NCBI RefSeq assembly: GCF_030272615.1
Contig: NC_081414.1
Location: 820,565,896-820,629,895 of the forward strand
Origin: Cryptomeria japonica
Taxonomy: Eukaryota; Streptophyta; Pinopsida; Cupressales; Cupressaceae
Direction of reading: 5' to 3'
Length of the DNA stretch: 64,000 nt
Shown: positions 49,401 to 62,396 of the stretch, piece after piece
Position numbering within the stretch: position 1 is the first letter of the stretch
Layout of the letters: every line of letters starts with the position of its first letter
The notes under the pieces: model-generated
The model's input: the letters and a program-made list of their open reading frames with translations, nothing else
The model's database searches: none
What the model was told of the DNA's origin: nothing
Position numbers and translations under genes: made by a program

Positions 49401-52091
49401 AATCTTATTGAAGTGGATTTATCAATGATTAAGACATTGAATTGTTTTGAAATTACCGACTGTAAACATTTGAAAAGATTGTCAGCAGTACCTGATCTAA
49501 CAAATCTTTTAGCATTTAAGGTTCATGAATGCCCCGAGCTTGAGGAATTGAGTTGTTGCGACGTCAACATCTCAGGAAAAATGACAATTAAAAGAAAAAG
49601 TGTGGCTGAAATATCTAATCTTGGGAAACTCACAGAACTAAATATGAGTGGCTGTTTGCAGATTCGGGAGTTAAGGTTAGCCCATTTGAGTTCCCTAGAA
49701 ATGCTTACAATTCAAAACTGTAAATTGTTAAGAATTGTATCAATGATATCCGATCTTAGAAAGCTCGTAGAATTGAACATTGGAATGTGTATCGAACTTC
49801 AAGAGTTGTGTTTTGGCCATTCAAATTCCCCGGAAAGAATTACCATTAAAGATTGTGAAACTTTCAAAAGATTGTCAGCTACAACTGATCTTACCAAGCT
49901 CGTGGATTTGAAGATTGAGGGGTGTACAGAGCTTCTGGAGTTATGCTTTGTCCATCTGAGTTTCTTGGAAAGAATCACCATTAAAAAATGTAAAAACTTG
50001 AAAGTGTCTCAGAAATATGTAATCTTACAAAGCTTGTACAATTGAACATTAGTGAATTATGTGAGCTTCAGGAGCTCTGTTTTGTATGTCTAAGCTGCCT
50101 TGAAAAGATAGCAATTGAAGATTGTCCGATTTTGGAGAGAGTGTCTGGAATACCCGATCTTAGAAGGCTAACAGGATTGTACATCAAAGAATGCCCTGAG
50201 ATTAAGGAGTTACCAAGTATTGCCAGACTGAGCTGCTTGGAGCAAATTGAGATTGATTCTTGTGAGAAGCTACAGAACATTACCCTGCTCTCAAGACTAA
50301 TCAGATTCACAATGCATTGTTGTAGAGAATTACAGAGTGTAGGAGGAACATCTGATGTTACAGATCTTGTGCTGTTTAACATCAGTCAATGTCTAGAGCT
50401 TGAGGAGCTAAGTTTTGGGGATCAGAACTGTCTGGAGAGGATCACAATTAAAGATTGTAAACATTTGAAATGTGTGTCAGGAATATCTAATCTTGCAAAG
50501 CTTGTAGAATTGGAAATTTCTGATTGTGGGAAGCTAGAGTTTGAATACTTGTATCTCAATGGTATGAAGTGTCTGGAGAGGATAATTTTTGATAGAAATG
50601 TAAGTGTGAAATATGTTGGGCTGGATGGTTGTCAAAATTTGAAAAAGATAATGTTAAGTTGTGAAGAGCTTGTAGAATTAAGCATTCAGGGCTGTCCGGA
50701 GCTTGAGGAGTTGCCAACTTTTAGAGGTCCAAGTTGTCTGGAGAGGATTATAATTGATGGATGTGGGAAGCTCGAGTATCTTGAATTGGATGGTTGTCAA
50801 AATTTGAAAAGTGTATAAGGCAACTTTGAGCTCAGACATTTGTACATTGCCGACTGTCCTGAGCTTGAGGGGTTCCCAGATCTTGGCAGACTAAATTGCT
50901 TGGAGTTTCTGAATATTTGGAATTGTAAGAAGCTGGAAAGCGTTACTTTGCCAACAACACTCATCAACCTCAGTCTGATATGTTGCAGAGAACTACAAAC
51001 AGTAGCTGGAATAGGTAATCTTGCAAATCTTACAGAGCTGGTTATTAAGCAGTGTCCTGAGCTTAAGGAGATACCCAGTCTTGACAAACTCCTCTGCTTG
51101 AAGATTTTTGTAATTGACCGCTGTGCGAAGCTGGGGAACATATCAGGTATTGAAGAGTTGCATGCATCAAAATACATGAGACTTTGTTATTGCAGCAATG
51201 CAGTAATATGGAATTGCATTCAGAAGTTGAAGGTAATGATTTCAACTCTCCTTTTTAACAAGCAATCATAAATACCATTTTGGAGTTATTTTGTTTTTTC
51301 ATTGTTAACTTTCAGTTTCGTGGAAATTGTTATTTAGTCATCAGGATGTATTATGTATCTATGGCTGGATGCTACATAACTGAAGTTTTGACTTCTTATT
51401 GAAAAGAATCGTTTGCAGCTTGTTCACTGTACCATCAACTCAAATGAATAACAACTGTCCTCATCAATAACAAATCAAAACTTCAAATATGTAACATCCT
51501 ACCATTAATACCATGATACATCGTGATAACTAGATAGCCATTTCACGGCTTTGTTTTGTCATAGATAACCTATATTTCAGCAAGTAATAATCTGCAAAAC
51601 AATTTAGTGATGATGAACCAATAGTAATTTGTTTTTTATTTCAGAGTGTACCATCTTGTTATACTATTGTGATTGGGAGAGCAGTTGATGGAGCATAGTC
51701 AAATTTAAGTCAATTTCTCTTCTCTGATGCCGATGCAGTCATTGAAATTGGCGGCAATGGTGAAATTGGTAGTCACAAAAATGATGTGCGGGAGATGAGG
51801 GCTATTCTTGGATGCTTTGTTATTGTGGTTGATAGCTCGACTTGGGTAGCCGATATAAATGAAAATCTTTGCATATACAAGGGCAGTGGAATTACAGTGC
51901 GCGAGGGAGAATGGATAATTACAATGGTAGCATGTGATTATTTGAGTTATCGGTATTATATGAGAATAGCACATGTTTTAAGCAGGTATGGAATAATGAA
52001 GAAGGGGTACAGTGTAGAGGTGAAGAAAGATGAACAGTGGAAAACTGTGGGTATGTTACATACAATTGTTAATAGGCTACATCGTTTATGA
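46434..52091 (+). pseudogene. TIR-NB-LRR (TNL) disease-resistance gene, disrupted
   Basis: TNLs are intracellular immune receptors whose TIR domain acts as an NADase. Exon 1 (46434-46960) has a basic NLS-like PPIKRRKVE and a TIR domain (FDVFINHRGPD). It keeps the Glu expected at the active site in SAWCPSEL. Exon 2 (47303-48459) is the NB-ARC: P-loop GMGGVGKTT, kinase-2 FLIVLDDIDHV, ITTRD, GLPLSLQVL, FMDIACFF, and MHD in RMHDHLRDLGREMA. Exons 3 (48559-48843) and 4 (48975-51232) carry leucine-rich repeats of the type LxxLVELxIxxCxELxEL. Exon 5 (51645-52091) is a post-LRR domain. All four introns have GT-AG ends and matching phases. Damage: frame changes near 47350, 47640 and 49998, and in-frame stops at 48766-48768, 50816-50818 and 51696-51698. 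Everything else aligns well, so loss looks fairly recent. Assembly error could explain some frameshifts but hardly all six lesions. Confidence 0.9.
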
Positions 52092-52103
52092 ATAAAATGT
52101 TTT

Positions 52104-55100
52104 CGGAAGGGAGATGACAGAGGGTGCAATTGTAGCACATGAGGTGCTGCATTCTATTTCCACCCAAAGAACTCTGACCATGATACTTAAACTAGACATG
52201 ATGAAGGCTTATGATAGAGTAGAGTGGGGGACTTTATGTGTTGTTCTTGAGAAGTTAGGTTTTTCCAAGGCCTGGGTCAAATGGATTCGTGCATGTATTT
52301 CTTCTGCAAGATTATCGGTTTTAATTAATGGTTCTCCTTGTGGTTTTTTCACTTCCTCTAGGGGTTTGAGACAGGGAGATCCCCTTTCTCCCTTTTTGTT
52401 TATTCTCCTAGCTGAAACCTTTAGTTGGGCTATTAGGGCTGCTAAAGTGGGGGGGCTTTGGAAAGGTATAAGGATTCAGAATATTCCCCAAAGTAACTCT
52501 CATTGTCTCTTTGCAAATGATACTCTATTATTTGGACATGTTTCGTTAGTTGAGGCAAAAGTGATTAAAGATATAATACAAAATTATGCATCATTTTCTG
52601 GTCAGAAAGTGAATGGTGATAAATCAAAGATTTTTTTCCTTAATACATCACAACTGGTTCAGCATAGGTTGCAATCCTTTTGGGGATTTAAGACTGGAAA
52701 TCTTCCATGTACTTACCTTGGGATTCCTTTCTTTGTTAAACAGGATAAGATTGGTTTTTGGGATAAGATTATTTCAGTCATTTCTAAAAGAATTCTCTCA
52801 TGGAATCATAGATGGTTAACTTTGGCGGGTAAAATTGTTCTCATCAAGTCTGTTTTGAATGTTGTTCCCATATATCTCATGTCTGTTTTGAAGTCTCCAA
52901 AAGTAGCCATTGTTAGTTTACATGATACTCTTAGAGAATTTATTTGGAACAATAATAAAGATGGCAAGAAGAAACTCCCTTTAGTTGCATGGGATAAGGT
53001 ATGTTTACCTAAGGAAATTGGGGGAATAGGAATTCGGAGTCTGGAGAATCAGAATTTAGCCTTAGGTGCTAAGTTGGTTTGGAAATTATATGACAAGCCT
53101 AGCTCCTTATGGGCACATATTATGTTTGCCAAATATTTAAATAATGGACCAAGAGAGTACATTTTTAAAGTCTCAAATTTGCCTTCGGGTTCTGCTATTT
53201 GGAATTTCCTTTGTAAATGTAGATTAGTTATTTTGCCTCATCTCTCATGGATTGTTCATAATGGTAGAAAGGTCAGATTCTAGGATGAAGTATGGAATGG
53301 ACACACACCTTTGGTGAATATTAGGGATTGGTCTCTTCTGATCACTGTTCTTTCCTCCCTTTGGGGTGTTTTTGTAGCAGATTATTTTGAAATTGTGACT
53401 AGTGGACCCTTTAAGCTAGCTAGATGGAAGTCGATTGATTTCTTAGATGTTGATCAAAGCATGAAATTAAATTTTGAGAAGATTTTGGGGGATAGAATTG
53501 TATTTCTTTCTGATTCTGAGGATGAACTTATTTGGACAAAGAATATTTCTGGTAAGTACACTGTTAAAGATGGTTACAACTCTCTTATGGTTGCTAAAGA
53601 TTTATCATCTTGGCCTTATAAGTTGTTTTGGCATTCGACTTGTCTTCCTAAAGCTGGAGCCTTTGCTTGGTTGGCAGTTTAAGACAGAGTCCTTACAGGT
53701 ATGAGACTAGACAGGCTTGGTATTACTGCTGTTTTCCCTTGTGTCCTTTGTAACAAAAAAATGGAATCTTCTTCACACATGTTCCTACATTGTGATTATG
53801 CTTATGAATGTTGGCAGTGGTTGTTTGAGAAGTTAAATATATCCTTTGTTATTGGTAAGGATCTCATTTCCCATTTTAGATCTTGGCCCTTTATGTTTGT
53901 CTCATCTTTTTATACATGCCTTTGGATCATATCTCCATCTATTGTGATTTGGAATGTTTGGCTAGAGAGAAACAACAGGGTATTTAAAAAAACAAGGTCT
54001 CCTATGTCTGAGGTTCTATTAAAAATTAAGTCTTCAATCTCTGAGGTTGCTTTGTCATTTATTTATAAGAATTTGGAAAATCTTACTTCTTTTTCGCACT
54101 GTGATAGTAGAGTTACTAGAGTTTGGAAGCTGTTGTCAATTTTACCCTCTCATGGTTCAATTTTAAAAAAGAATGATGCAATAGGTAAGAGATGCTCTGC
54201 TAGATGGAAACCTCCTCCGCAGGGGCACTTTAAATTGAATTTTGATGGGGTCTCTCGTGGTAACCTTGGGCCGGCTGGGGTAGGCATGGTAATTTATGAT
54301 CACAATGCAAATTTTATTTGAGCCAAGTGTCACGCTATTGGTTTTAAAACTAACAATTATGCGGAATTTCATGCTTTGTCTTTTGGATTGGATATGGCAA
54401 TCTCTTTGGGAATTAAGGACTTATTAATTGAAGGTGATTCTATGGTGATTATTCAATGTCTTATGAAAAATATATCGAATTGTTGGAATTTGCAGTATAT
54501 ACTTGATCCCATTTTACAAAAATTAGAATTGTTTGAATCTTTCTTGGTATCCCATTGTTAGAGAGAAGTTAATAAGATTGCAGATTATTTGGCAAATATA
54601 GCCATTGATAGCAATGCTAATCAGCGAGAGGTGGGTTTTGAGGAAATTCCTTCTAGGGTATGGGAAGGTTTGCAACAATAGTCATATGATTTTCTTGAGT
54701 AACGTCGATATAAAATTTTATGATGATAATTATTCACGCTTTCCCCTTTCATTTCAAGTATTCATGTTCGTTGTCTGGAGAAGATTTCGAGGTCATGGTA
54801 TTTGATATAATAGTGTTTTTCCAAAGGGTTTTTGATACTTTCTTTTTTGGCAAGAAGGTTTTTGGCTCATGGGTTTTGGCACAGGGCTTTGGAAAATTTT
54901 GTCTTCTTCCATTGATAGCAGATATGGAGTCTACATTTGAAAATTATCCGATGGGTTTTTTTGGCAAATTGTCATATGGGCTCTATGCAAAACTGATATT
55001 ATATGTGTTGTGACCGCATTTTGTATGTGGTTTTGGGCGGGGTGTATAAAATTGATCCGTTAGATACTATAGGTTTATTTTATGAGCTGTGACCAGAGGT

Positions 55101-55210
55101 TTTCTTCTCAGGGTTCTTTCCTCTGGTATGCTCTTTGAATCCTGTGTAAAAAATAAAAAATATTAATAAAAAAGTTTAGTGGAATAATCCACTTTTATTG
55201 AAAAAAATAA
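52104..55210 (+). mobile_element. 5'-truncated L1-type LINE: RT, zinc-binding domain, RNase H
   Basis: Homology starts inside the RT (TEGAIVAHEVLHSI). Motif A is KLDMMKAYDRVEW, motif B GLRQGDPLSPFLF. Motif C reads FANDT where active elements have FADD, so one catalytic Asp is Asn. A zinc-binding segment (CVLCNKKMESSSHMFLHC) follows near 53.73-53.8 kb, then an RNase H domain from about 54.2 kb (FKLNFDGVSRGN, TNNYAEFHAL). One frame runs from 52114 to the stop at 54679, interrupted by four in-frame stops (53281, 53680, 54319, 54559) and no frameshift. The 3' UTR ends in an A-rich tail near 55.15-55.21 kb. A diverged AATAAA(A)ATGTTT motif at both ends (about 52090 and 55206) could be the target duplication. 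It lies immediately after the TNL stop codon and in the same orientation. Confidence 0.9.
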
Positions 55211-55744
55211 AAAATGTTTTTAAAATTAAAATTATTTTAATATTTTAATTTAATTTTATATTAAAATTTAAAAAATATTATTATTTAAAAAAATATTTTT
55301 ATATTAAATATTTAAAGATACGTTTTATTTTTATTGTATTTATAGTAAAAAAGTCTTTTATAAGTTTTATAATTTTTTGATTTATATTGTTTTTCAAAAT
55401 AAATATTTAATTGATGATTTAAAAGAAAAAATTATGAGTAAGAGTTTGAAAAAACCGTATATGCTTTTTGAATCAATGTTTTGGATTGGACTTAACAATC
55501 CATCATAAGGAGGAGGAAAAGTGAAGATATGGATTGCAAACAAAATCTTAAAAGAGGGGTTATTGAGATTAGAAGTGGAAAACAAGGAACAAGAGAGAGG
55601 GAGAGACACATGATCAAATAGCAAAGAAAAAAATTAAAGTTATATATTGAATGATTATTAATATATAATTTATATATTTATATAAACCTAATATATTTTA
55701 AATTAATTTTGGTTAATTTAAACATTGAATTATAATGAAAAAAA
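55211..55744. other. AT-rich spacer between two LINE fragments
   Basis: It is extremely AT-rich, with many TTTAAAAATATT-like runs. No gene or element end was recognised. Confidence 0.5.
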
Positions 55745-58550
55745 TAGGATGGTGTACGAGAGGAGAGCTATTGGTGGAGACGTTTAGTGTGTCAGCTAGG
55801 GCTCAATGCCCTAGCTTTTCTTCTTTATATCTTCTTGTGATTCACTGGGATTTGTTTTGATTCTTTTTGTTGTTATTTGTTAGTGTGATTCATAGTCTAT
55901 TTGTGTGCGAGTGTTGTTGTTTGGGAGGTGTTTTGGTATGTGCTAAGTTGGGGGCCTAGGTTGTGGTTTTATGAATAAATTTTCACATGTTTTCTTTAGT
56001 TATTTCCTTCTTTCTCAATTGCATGGGAGATATTTGGGAGACTATCCCTTAGTTTTGTGTGATGGTTTGTTTACCCTTGGGTTGGTATGGTTTTTGCCCT
56101 ATGGTTTTGGGGAGTGGGTGCTCCCTGTTATAGTTTTGTGTCTTGGGATTTTGGTCTTATGTTCTTGATGGTGGAGTGTGGTGCTCCCCCATGTTTGGTA
56201 GTTTTTGAACCTATGGACTTTGTAGATCCTTCTCCCTCTTTGCATGAAAATGTGATGCAGCATTTGAAGAAGATATCAACTAGTGAAGGTTCTAAATCTT
56301 CAAAGGGTTTTCACAGAATCAAGAAAGTGAATGGTTGTTTGGAGAGATATTAGGATCATCCTGTCTTGGTGATTCAATCAGAGATGGTCTCGAAGGATAT
56401 TACTTGAGAAACCATGCACTTACATGCAAATTCATGGGGTTTTGACTCTCTATGTAAGTTTTGGAATTGTGGGTCCGATGTTTGGAACCCTGAAGGGGAT
56501 ATGGAGATAATGATGGTTGTAAATAACTATTTCTTGGTTGTCTTTTCTTTCATGGTACACATAAATAAGGATTTTTAAAGTGGTCCTTAATTTTATAATC
56601 AGGTTGGGCTCTTTATTAAACCTTGTCATGTGGGGTTAACTGTACCGAGGAGCTTCCCTCAAGGGTCCTTGTCTAGGTTCATCTATGAAGACATCCGCTT
56701 GAGTTTTGGAGGAGAAACATTATTTTGAGCTTGGAAAACCGATTGGTTCTTCTCAACAAACTCAAGACATGAAGGTAATATTTTATGCTCAAATTTGTAT
56801 TGAAATTTATTTAAATAATCTTTGTTAGATTATGTGGATATTTGTCTTGGATTCAACAACTCAACTATGAAATTCTTATGCTCATATGTTGAATCGGTTA
56901 TGAGTATGGACATTTACAAAGGACATGTCCTTGATTCATTTTGATGGTTGGAACAACTAATTCTCCTTTCATTTTTGCTTCTAAGATTGATAAAGGGAAG
57001 TCCCCTTTGTTTAACAGGGTTGCAATATAGAGAGGGAGCTTTATTCTAGTTAAGCCTTGCAATAACGAGAGAGGTTAGAAGAGAAGTTTTAAGGACATGC
57101 AAAATGAAAGGATCTTTAATTAGTTTGATGTATTGGATGACTTGGTTTAGGAAGAGGGCTTCCAGTTGAGTTACTCTACAGTGCTCAGACTTTGGGAGTG
57201 GTTGTGTTAGAGGAGGAATGTTAATTAGAACTTGTGTTGGGATGATATGTAGGATGGGTAGATGGATACAAATTTACCAACTCGGATTCTAGAAGCATCA
57301 AAACTAAGTGGGACTTTTATTTTGAAAGATGTTGGAACCTTAGCTACTCCAATCTCTCCTCAAATGAAAGAGGCTTAGGAGTCTAGGAAAAACAGTGGGG
57401 CTTTGCATGCCTTGGGCCTACAACAAAATCCCCTTAAAAAGGGGCCTCCAAAGAAGCCTTCAAAAGTGGGGCACAAGAAAGACCATGAGAAGGTGAAATT
57501 AATTGGTGAAATATTGGTGGAATCTAGGTTAGTGAAGACCATTGACTCCCATCTCTCCCAATTTCATAAATGATTATTTTATCATGGAATGTGAGGGGTA
57601 TGAATAGCATCCCTAGACAAAAGGCTATACAGTAATTGATAGATACCCATTCTCCTGATATTGTCTTCATTTAGGAAACTAAATTGGTAGTGGATGGTAT
57701 GTTAGATAGAGCTCCTAGAATATGCTCTCATGGCTCTTTTTAGTGCATGGGGGCCCATGGTATCCTAGGTGGTATGGCTTGTTTATGGGATCCAAAAAAG
57801 GTTGTTCCTCTTTAATGGAACTTGAGTCACTCTTCTATTTCTATGACAGTCTCTAGCTTAGATCTTGGTGAAACTTGTCTTATCACTAATGTTTATACTC
57901 CTACTAATATCTTGGGCAAATCACTTGGTCTCACATTAGATTTTTCCATTCTCTAGTGTCCTTTCTTCCTTGAATTGTGGCTTGTGACTTAATTTTATTT
58001 CTATCTTAGAGGAAAAAAGAGAGGGCTTAGTCATGCTTGACCTTTCAGCTGACCTCCTTAGAGACAATATTGATTTCCTGAATTTAATTGATATGAAGCC
58101 AGATATTAGTTTAAGTTGGAACAATATAAGAAATGGATAAAATGTTATTTTAGAAAGGGTTGATAGGATTTATCGTCTCTTTATATTGGATTTGTAATCG
58201 GTGGACTACCAACTCATAGATGATGGATCAAAGAGGTTCTGGTCATTGACCAATCAAATTTTTAGTTGTTCATTTAGGGCTTCAAAGAACCCCTCTTTTA
58301 AGTTTCAATTTATGTGGTTGTGGGATCCTTCTCTCCAAGACTTAAAGATTGAGTGGTGGTGTGATGGGAGAATTACTTTGGGCAACACTATGCACTCCTT
58401 TGTTAACAAATTACAGTATGTGAAATATTAGATCAAGAAGTGGAATAGGCAATTCTTTGGAACCCCTTAAGGACAAAAAATCCACATGAAAGTTAGGCCA
58501 AGAATATTATTAATCTTCAAAGAGATGTATATTTAACAATTCTTTTCACT
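55745..58550 (+). mobile_element. 5' half of an L1-type LINE: ORF1 and endonuclease, 3'-truncated
   Basis: A leader rich in G and T runs from about 55.75 kb. ORF1-like sequence follows (about 56.16-57.5 kb), with a stretch containing FYNQVGLFIKPCHVGL that matches the DUF4283-type region of plant LINE ORF1. The endonuclease starts at an ATG at 57570 (MIILSWNVRGMNSIPRQKAI) and keeps SPDIVFI and ETKL, plus later DRIYRLFILD and KKWNRQFFGTP signatures. Many in-frame stops and frame changes interrupt it (for example stops within the first 40 endonuclease codons), so it is older than the LINE at 52.1-55.2 kb. Similarity ends near 58.55 kb, before the RT. Confidence 0.8.
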
Positions 58551-60232
58551 ACTATTCTTTGAGCAATTAGATAATACCTGGATATATGCAACTAAATATG
58601 AAACTGTTATCCCAAGGCTCCAATTTATAGAGATCTGTGGGATGAAAAACCATTGTGGAATCTCAAAACAACAAGAAAATACTACCTGAAAAAATCCATG
58701 CCTCCCTTAGTATACAACCCATAAACATAGGAAAAATAATTTAATGTTCACATGGTCTTCACATGGGTAATCAACTCAAAACCAATCACAAATAGTCAAT
58801 CACAACTGCTTCATTACTTTTTGATGGCTCACTAGCAAAACATGGGCTCCCATCTTTAGGTAGCATGCAAATAACTTGTATCAACATGCATAGACATGTA
58901 AGTTAATGTGGTTCCTACCTAGAAAATGGATACCATGAAGAAATCTTCTCCAAAATGATCTATAACCACCACTGTCAAATGTCTACTGTAGCATCCTAAA
59001 TTGTATTGGCTTACATTTTTTTCCTCACCTAGACCTCACTTTGGTGCTTTGGCTTCTAAGGTCTGATTGAAATGTTAATTATACTCACACCACCTATCTA
59101 CTCCACATTTTTACTACCTTCCTTTTCTCCCCCCCATTTTGGAGTTCTAATTTCTAGGACTAGGGCTTTTGACACCTTGATCCTCTTAATCAATCCCTAA
59201 ATTGGGGCCTTACAATGGTCATGTCATTTGAGTGAGAATCAGGATCCCTTGTCGGCCTACTATGGAAATTTGATTGAATTTTTTAGGCTGGCGGATATAA
59301 AAGGAGTTCTACTCCTCTCATTTAAAACCTAATCAATCACCAAATCTTTCAAGGAAGCAAAATTGAGATACTAAATTCGAGTGAGCAAGAAATCAAGAAT
59401 TCATTCAAATTTATTAGAGAAGAAGTGTAGTTAGGTTCAAGTATTGGAGATGACATCCATGATCAATATTTTATGAAGACATTCTACATGAAACCATAAT
59501 AGTTTTGTGTGAAGGCAAACAAAACTTCATCAAGGTAAACATTGTGGTTTCAAACATTACCTTTCAGATTCAACCTTTTTATCAAAGGGAAAGTATTTTA
59601 TTATAATATTTCATTAAATTTATCAATTAAATTTCATGGTTAATTCCAAAATTGGGGGTTGACCTAAGGAAAACCCCTATTCCCAACATATTTCCTTTTC
59701 TTTTTGTATGTAGGAAAAAGGTGCAAAGCTATACTTAGGAAATCTGATAGAGTCAACAATGATGAACAGGTTCATCTTTTGATGACAAAAAATTCAGAAG
59801 ACCAGGGTGAATCTATACTACCTGGTCTTGAAAAATCAAGCCACACTTCTAAGAACATGTTCTAGACATCTTCTTTTGCCCGGATCAAAGTTTGCGGCTC
59901 AGTGGGATATTTGTAACAGTCTATTTGCAATGATTTACTTTCATAATTCATTATTTTGCCCTACCCCGTGAACCTTATTGGAATTTTAGCCCTTTTCCAC
60001 ATCTAAATTACATGACTAGACCTATTAAATTCACCCTCTTTAATGTAATGGTTAATTTGTCTATTTAGTGATTTTATTATCTTAATTAACCCTAATTCCT
60101 AATTCTCACCATTCAAATTTTAGTGAATTTGACATCCTTCATGCTTAATTCTAATTTATTATCTCAGATTTGATTTTGTATTCATTTTAAAAATTAAATT
60201 TTACTCATAGGATCTATTTCAATTGAATGTAG
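58551..60232. other. Intergenic DNA, possibly containing a solo LTR at 58988-59698
   Basis: The 711-bp segment starts TGTAGCATCCTAAATTG, ends CCCAACA and contains a TATA-like GGATATAAAAGG near 59.3 kb, all in the style of a plant LTR. No PBS follows it and the flanking 5-mers (TCTAC and TATTT) do not match, so the call is tentative. The rest has no recognisable feature. Confidence 0.3.
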
Positions 60233-60835
60233 GCTCTCTCTCAGAAAGTCTCTCTCTTTGGAGGAAAGTGAGTCTTGGATGTAGGCCATGTAGGAGGAGA
60301 TGATGGCTTTAGACAATTGTGACACCAGGGATCTTGTAAGTTTTCCTAAAGGAAGAAATTCCATTGGATGCAAGTGGGTGTTTAAAAAGAAGTTTGGATT
60401 ATATGATCAATTAGAATGGTACAAGGCTAGATTGGTGGCCAAGGGCTACTCCGAGAGATAGGGAGTTGATTTTGGCAAAGTTTCCTCCCCTGTTGCAAAA
60501 TTGAATTCTATTAAACTCAATTGTCTATTGTTGTTTCTTGTGATTTTGAGGTAGAGAAAATGGATTTTAAAACTTATTTATCGTATGGGGATCTTCAAGA
60601 GGAGATTTATATGTGACAACATGGTGGTTTACTTGCGAAAGGGAAATAACAATTGGTTTGTAGGTTAAAAAGATCTTTGTATGGTTTGAAATAGTCACCC
60701 AAGATGTGGTACCAAAAGTTCAATTTATGAGAAGTGAGGATTATCATTGTGTTTATATTAAGATGATTGATGATCAGATAATAATCATTGTATTGTATGT
60801 CGATGACATGTTTTTTATTAGTGTATGCAAAAAAT

Positions 60836-61895
60836 TGTGAGTACAAAACTAAAAAGATTGAAATGCTAAGCTAACCACCTAAGAAAACACAAGATTCGAC
60901 CATACTCATGATAAAGACACTAGAAAGAAATTTTGAAAGTAAATAATAAACAATAAAATTGTAAACTCTCTAAAACTTATTGATTTGGTTGTCTTTTGGT
61001 TTGATGTGTTCTCGCTATGTTGTAGATGCTCAATTTTGCTCCATGATGGTAGATGCAAGATGTTGATTATGCTAAAATGGGATGCAAAATGGATGTAAGA
61101 TGGAGATTCAAAATGGCATTATAACGGTATGAAAATATGAAAATGGATGAATTTGAAGGAAAATGGAGGGGATTAAATAGGCTAGGATGGGAGAAGAGGA
61201 GGCTTGAAAAAGAGACACTTGTCCTTGAGAAGGGCAAGTGTCATGGAGAAGTATGACAAGTTTCCTTGACAAGGGCAAGTGTTGTGAAGAGGAATGACAA
61301 GTGTCCTTGAGAAGGGTAAATGTCACAGAGAGGAATGACAAGTGTCCTTGAGAAGGTCAAGTGTCATGGAGAGGAATGACAACTTGTGTCCCCAAGGACA
61401 CATGTCTAGATTTGGGAGAGAAACACCCAAATAAAAGAATTCTTTTCCAAATTTATTATAATATTAGGAATGTGCACACATATGGGGGGGGGGAAGAGTT
61501 TGGAAGAGATAATATTGGTTTGAATGGATAGGGTTGACTAAAACCTAAGGTTAGCTAGTGGGTTAGGTTTACAGGAAGGGTTAGAGTTAGGAGACGTGAG
61601 GAATATAATTAATTTAATTAATTAATTCCAAAATGGAAAAGGAGGAAAATGACAAAATATGAATTAGATAGTCAAATTATTCATTTGATTACTTAATAGA
61701 AGAAGGGGGTAAATTTAATTAATTAAATGATTTATAATTATCAAATAATTAATTAAAGGGGATGATAACATAATTAATAAAATTAATTAGCTAGAAGGAG
61801 GAAACCCTAATTAGATAATGCACAATTATTTAACTTAAAAGCGTTCAAGATGACTAAATTCAATTAATTAGATTAATCAAATTTAGTTGTCTACA
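60836..61895 (-). repeat. LTR-like insertion inside the Copia remnant
   Basis: This 1.06-kb block separates RT from RNase H and has TG...CA ends. Read on the minus strand it begins TGTAGACAACTAAATTTG. It contains AATTAATT blocks, a G-run near 61.48 kb and a minisatellite. No target duplication could be matched, so the exact ends and orientation are inferred. It is probably a solo LTR of another family. Confidence 0.45.
61214..61377. repeat. 41-bp minisatellite, four copies
   Basis: Units at 61214, 61255, 61296 and 61337 are each exactly 41 bp (GACAAGTGTCCTTGAGAAGG and on to GAGGAAT), with 2-6 differences, followed by a decayed fifth. GACAAGTGTCCTTG and CAAGTGTCATGG are partly complementary to one another. 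Confidence 0.92.
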
Positions 61896-62396
61896 ATTGG
61901 TAACAATAATATGTAATTATTTAATTTAATTTAGAATACTTTATTTGGAGGAGTAGTAGTGAGTTGGATGAGTAAGACACATCACATAGTTTCTTTTTCC
62001 ACCTCTAAAGTAGAGTATATGGCTGCTACTCATGCCTATATGGAGGCAGTATGGCTACAAAGACTTGGTATTGGCATTTGTTTTGATTGCAAAACTGTGA
62101 GGATTAGATGTGATGGTAAAAGTGCTATATATTTGGTGAAGAATAACCATGTGTCATGATTGTAATAAGCATGTTGATGTTAAATATCACTTTGTAAAAG
62201 AAATGTAACTGAGAATGGTAAGGTCTTGATAGAAAAAGTTGACACTTTGGATAATGTTGTAGATTCTCTTATTAAGTTAGTGACTGCAGAAAAGTTTTCT
62301 TGGTCTAGGAAGGCCATGGGCCTTGATCAAATTACCTTATTTTATTTTTATGTATTTATTAGATGTAATTTCAATGTATAACATCAAGTGAGAGAG

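Noticed and set aside
58988-59698. Full LTR element starting here
   Set aside because: No primer-binding site, second LTR or matching target duplication was found. It was kept only as a tentative solo LTR.
61214-61400. Regularly spaced repeat that might suggest a CRISPR array
   Set aside because: Units are directly adjacent with no unique spacers, and the context is a plant retroelement. It is a minisatellite.
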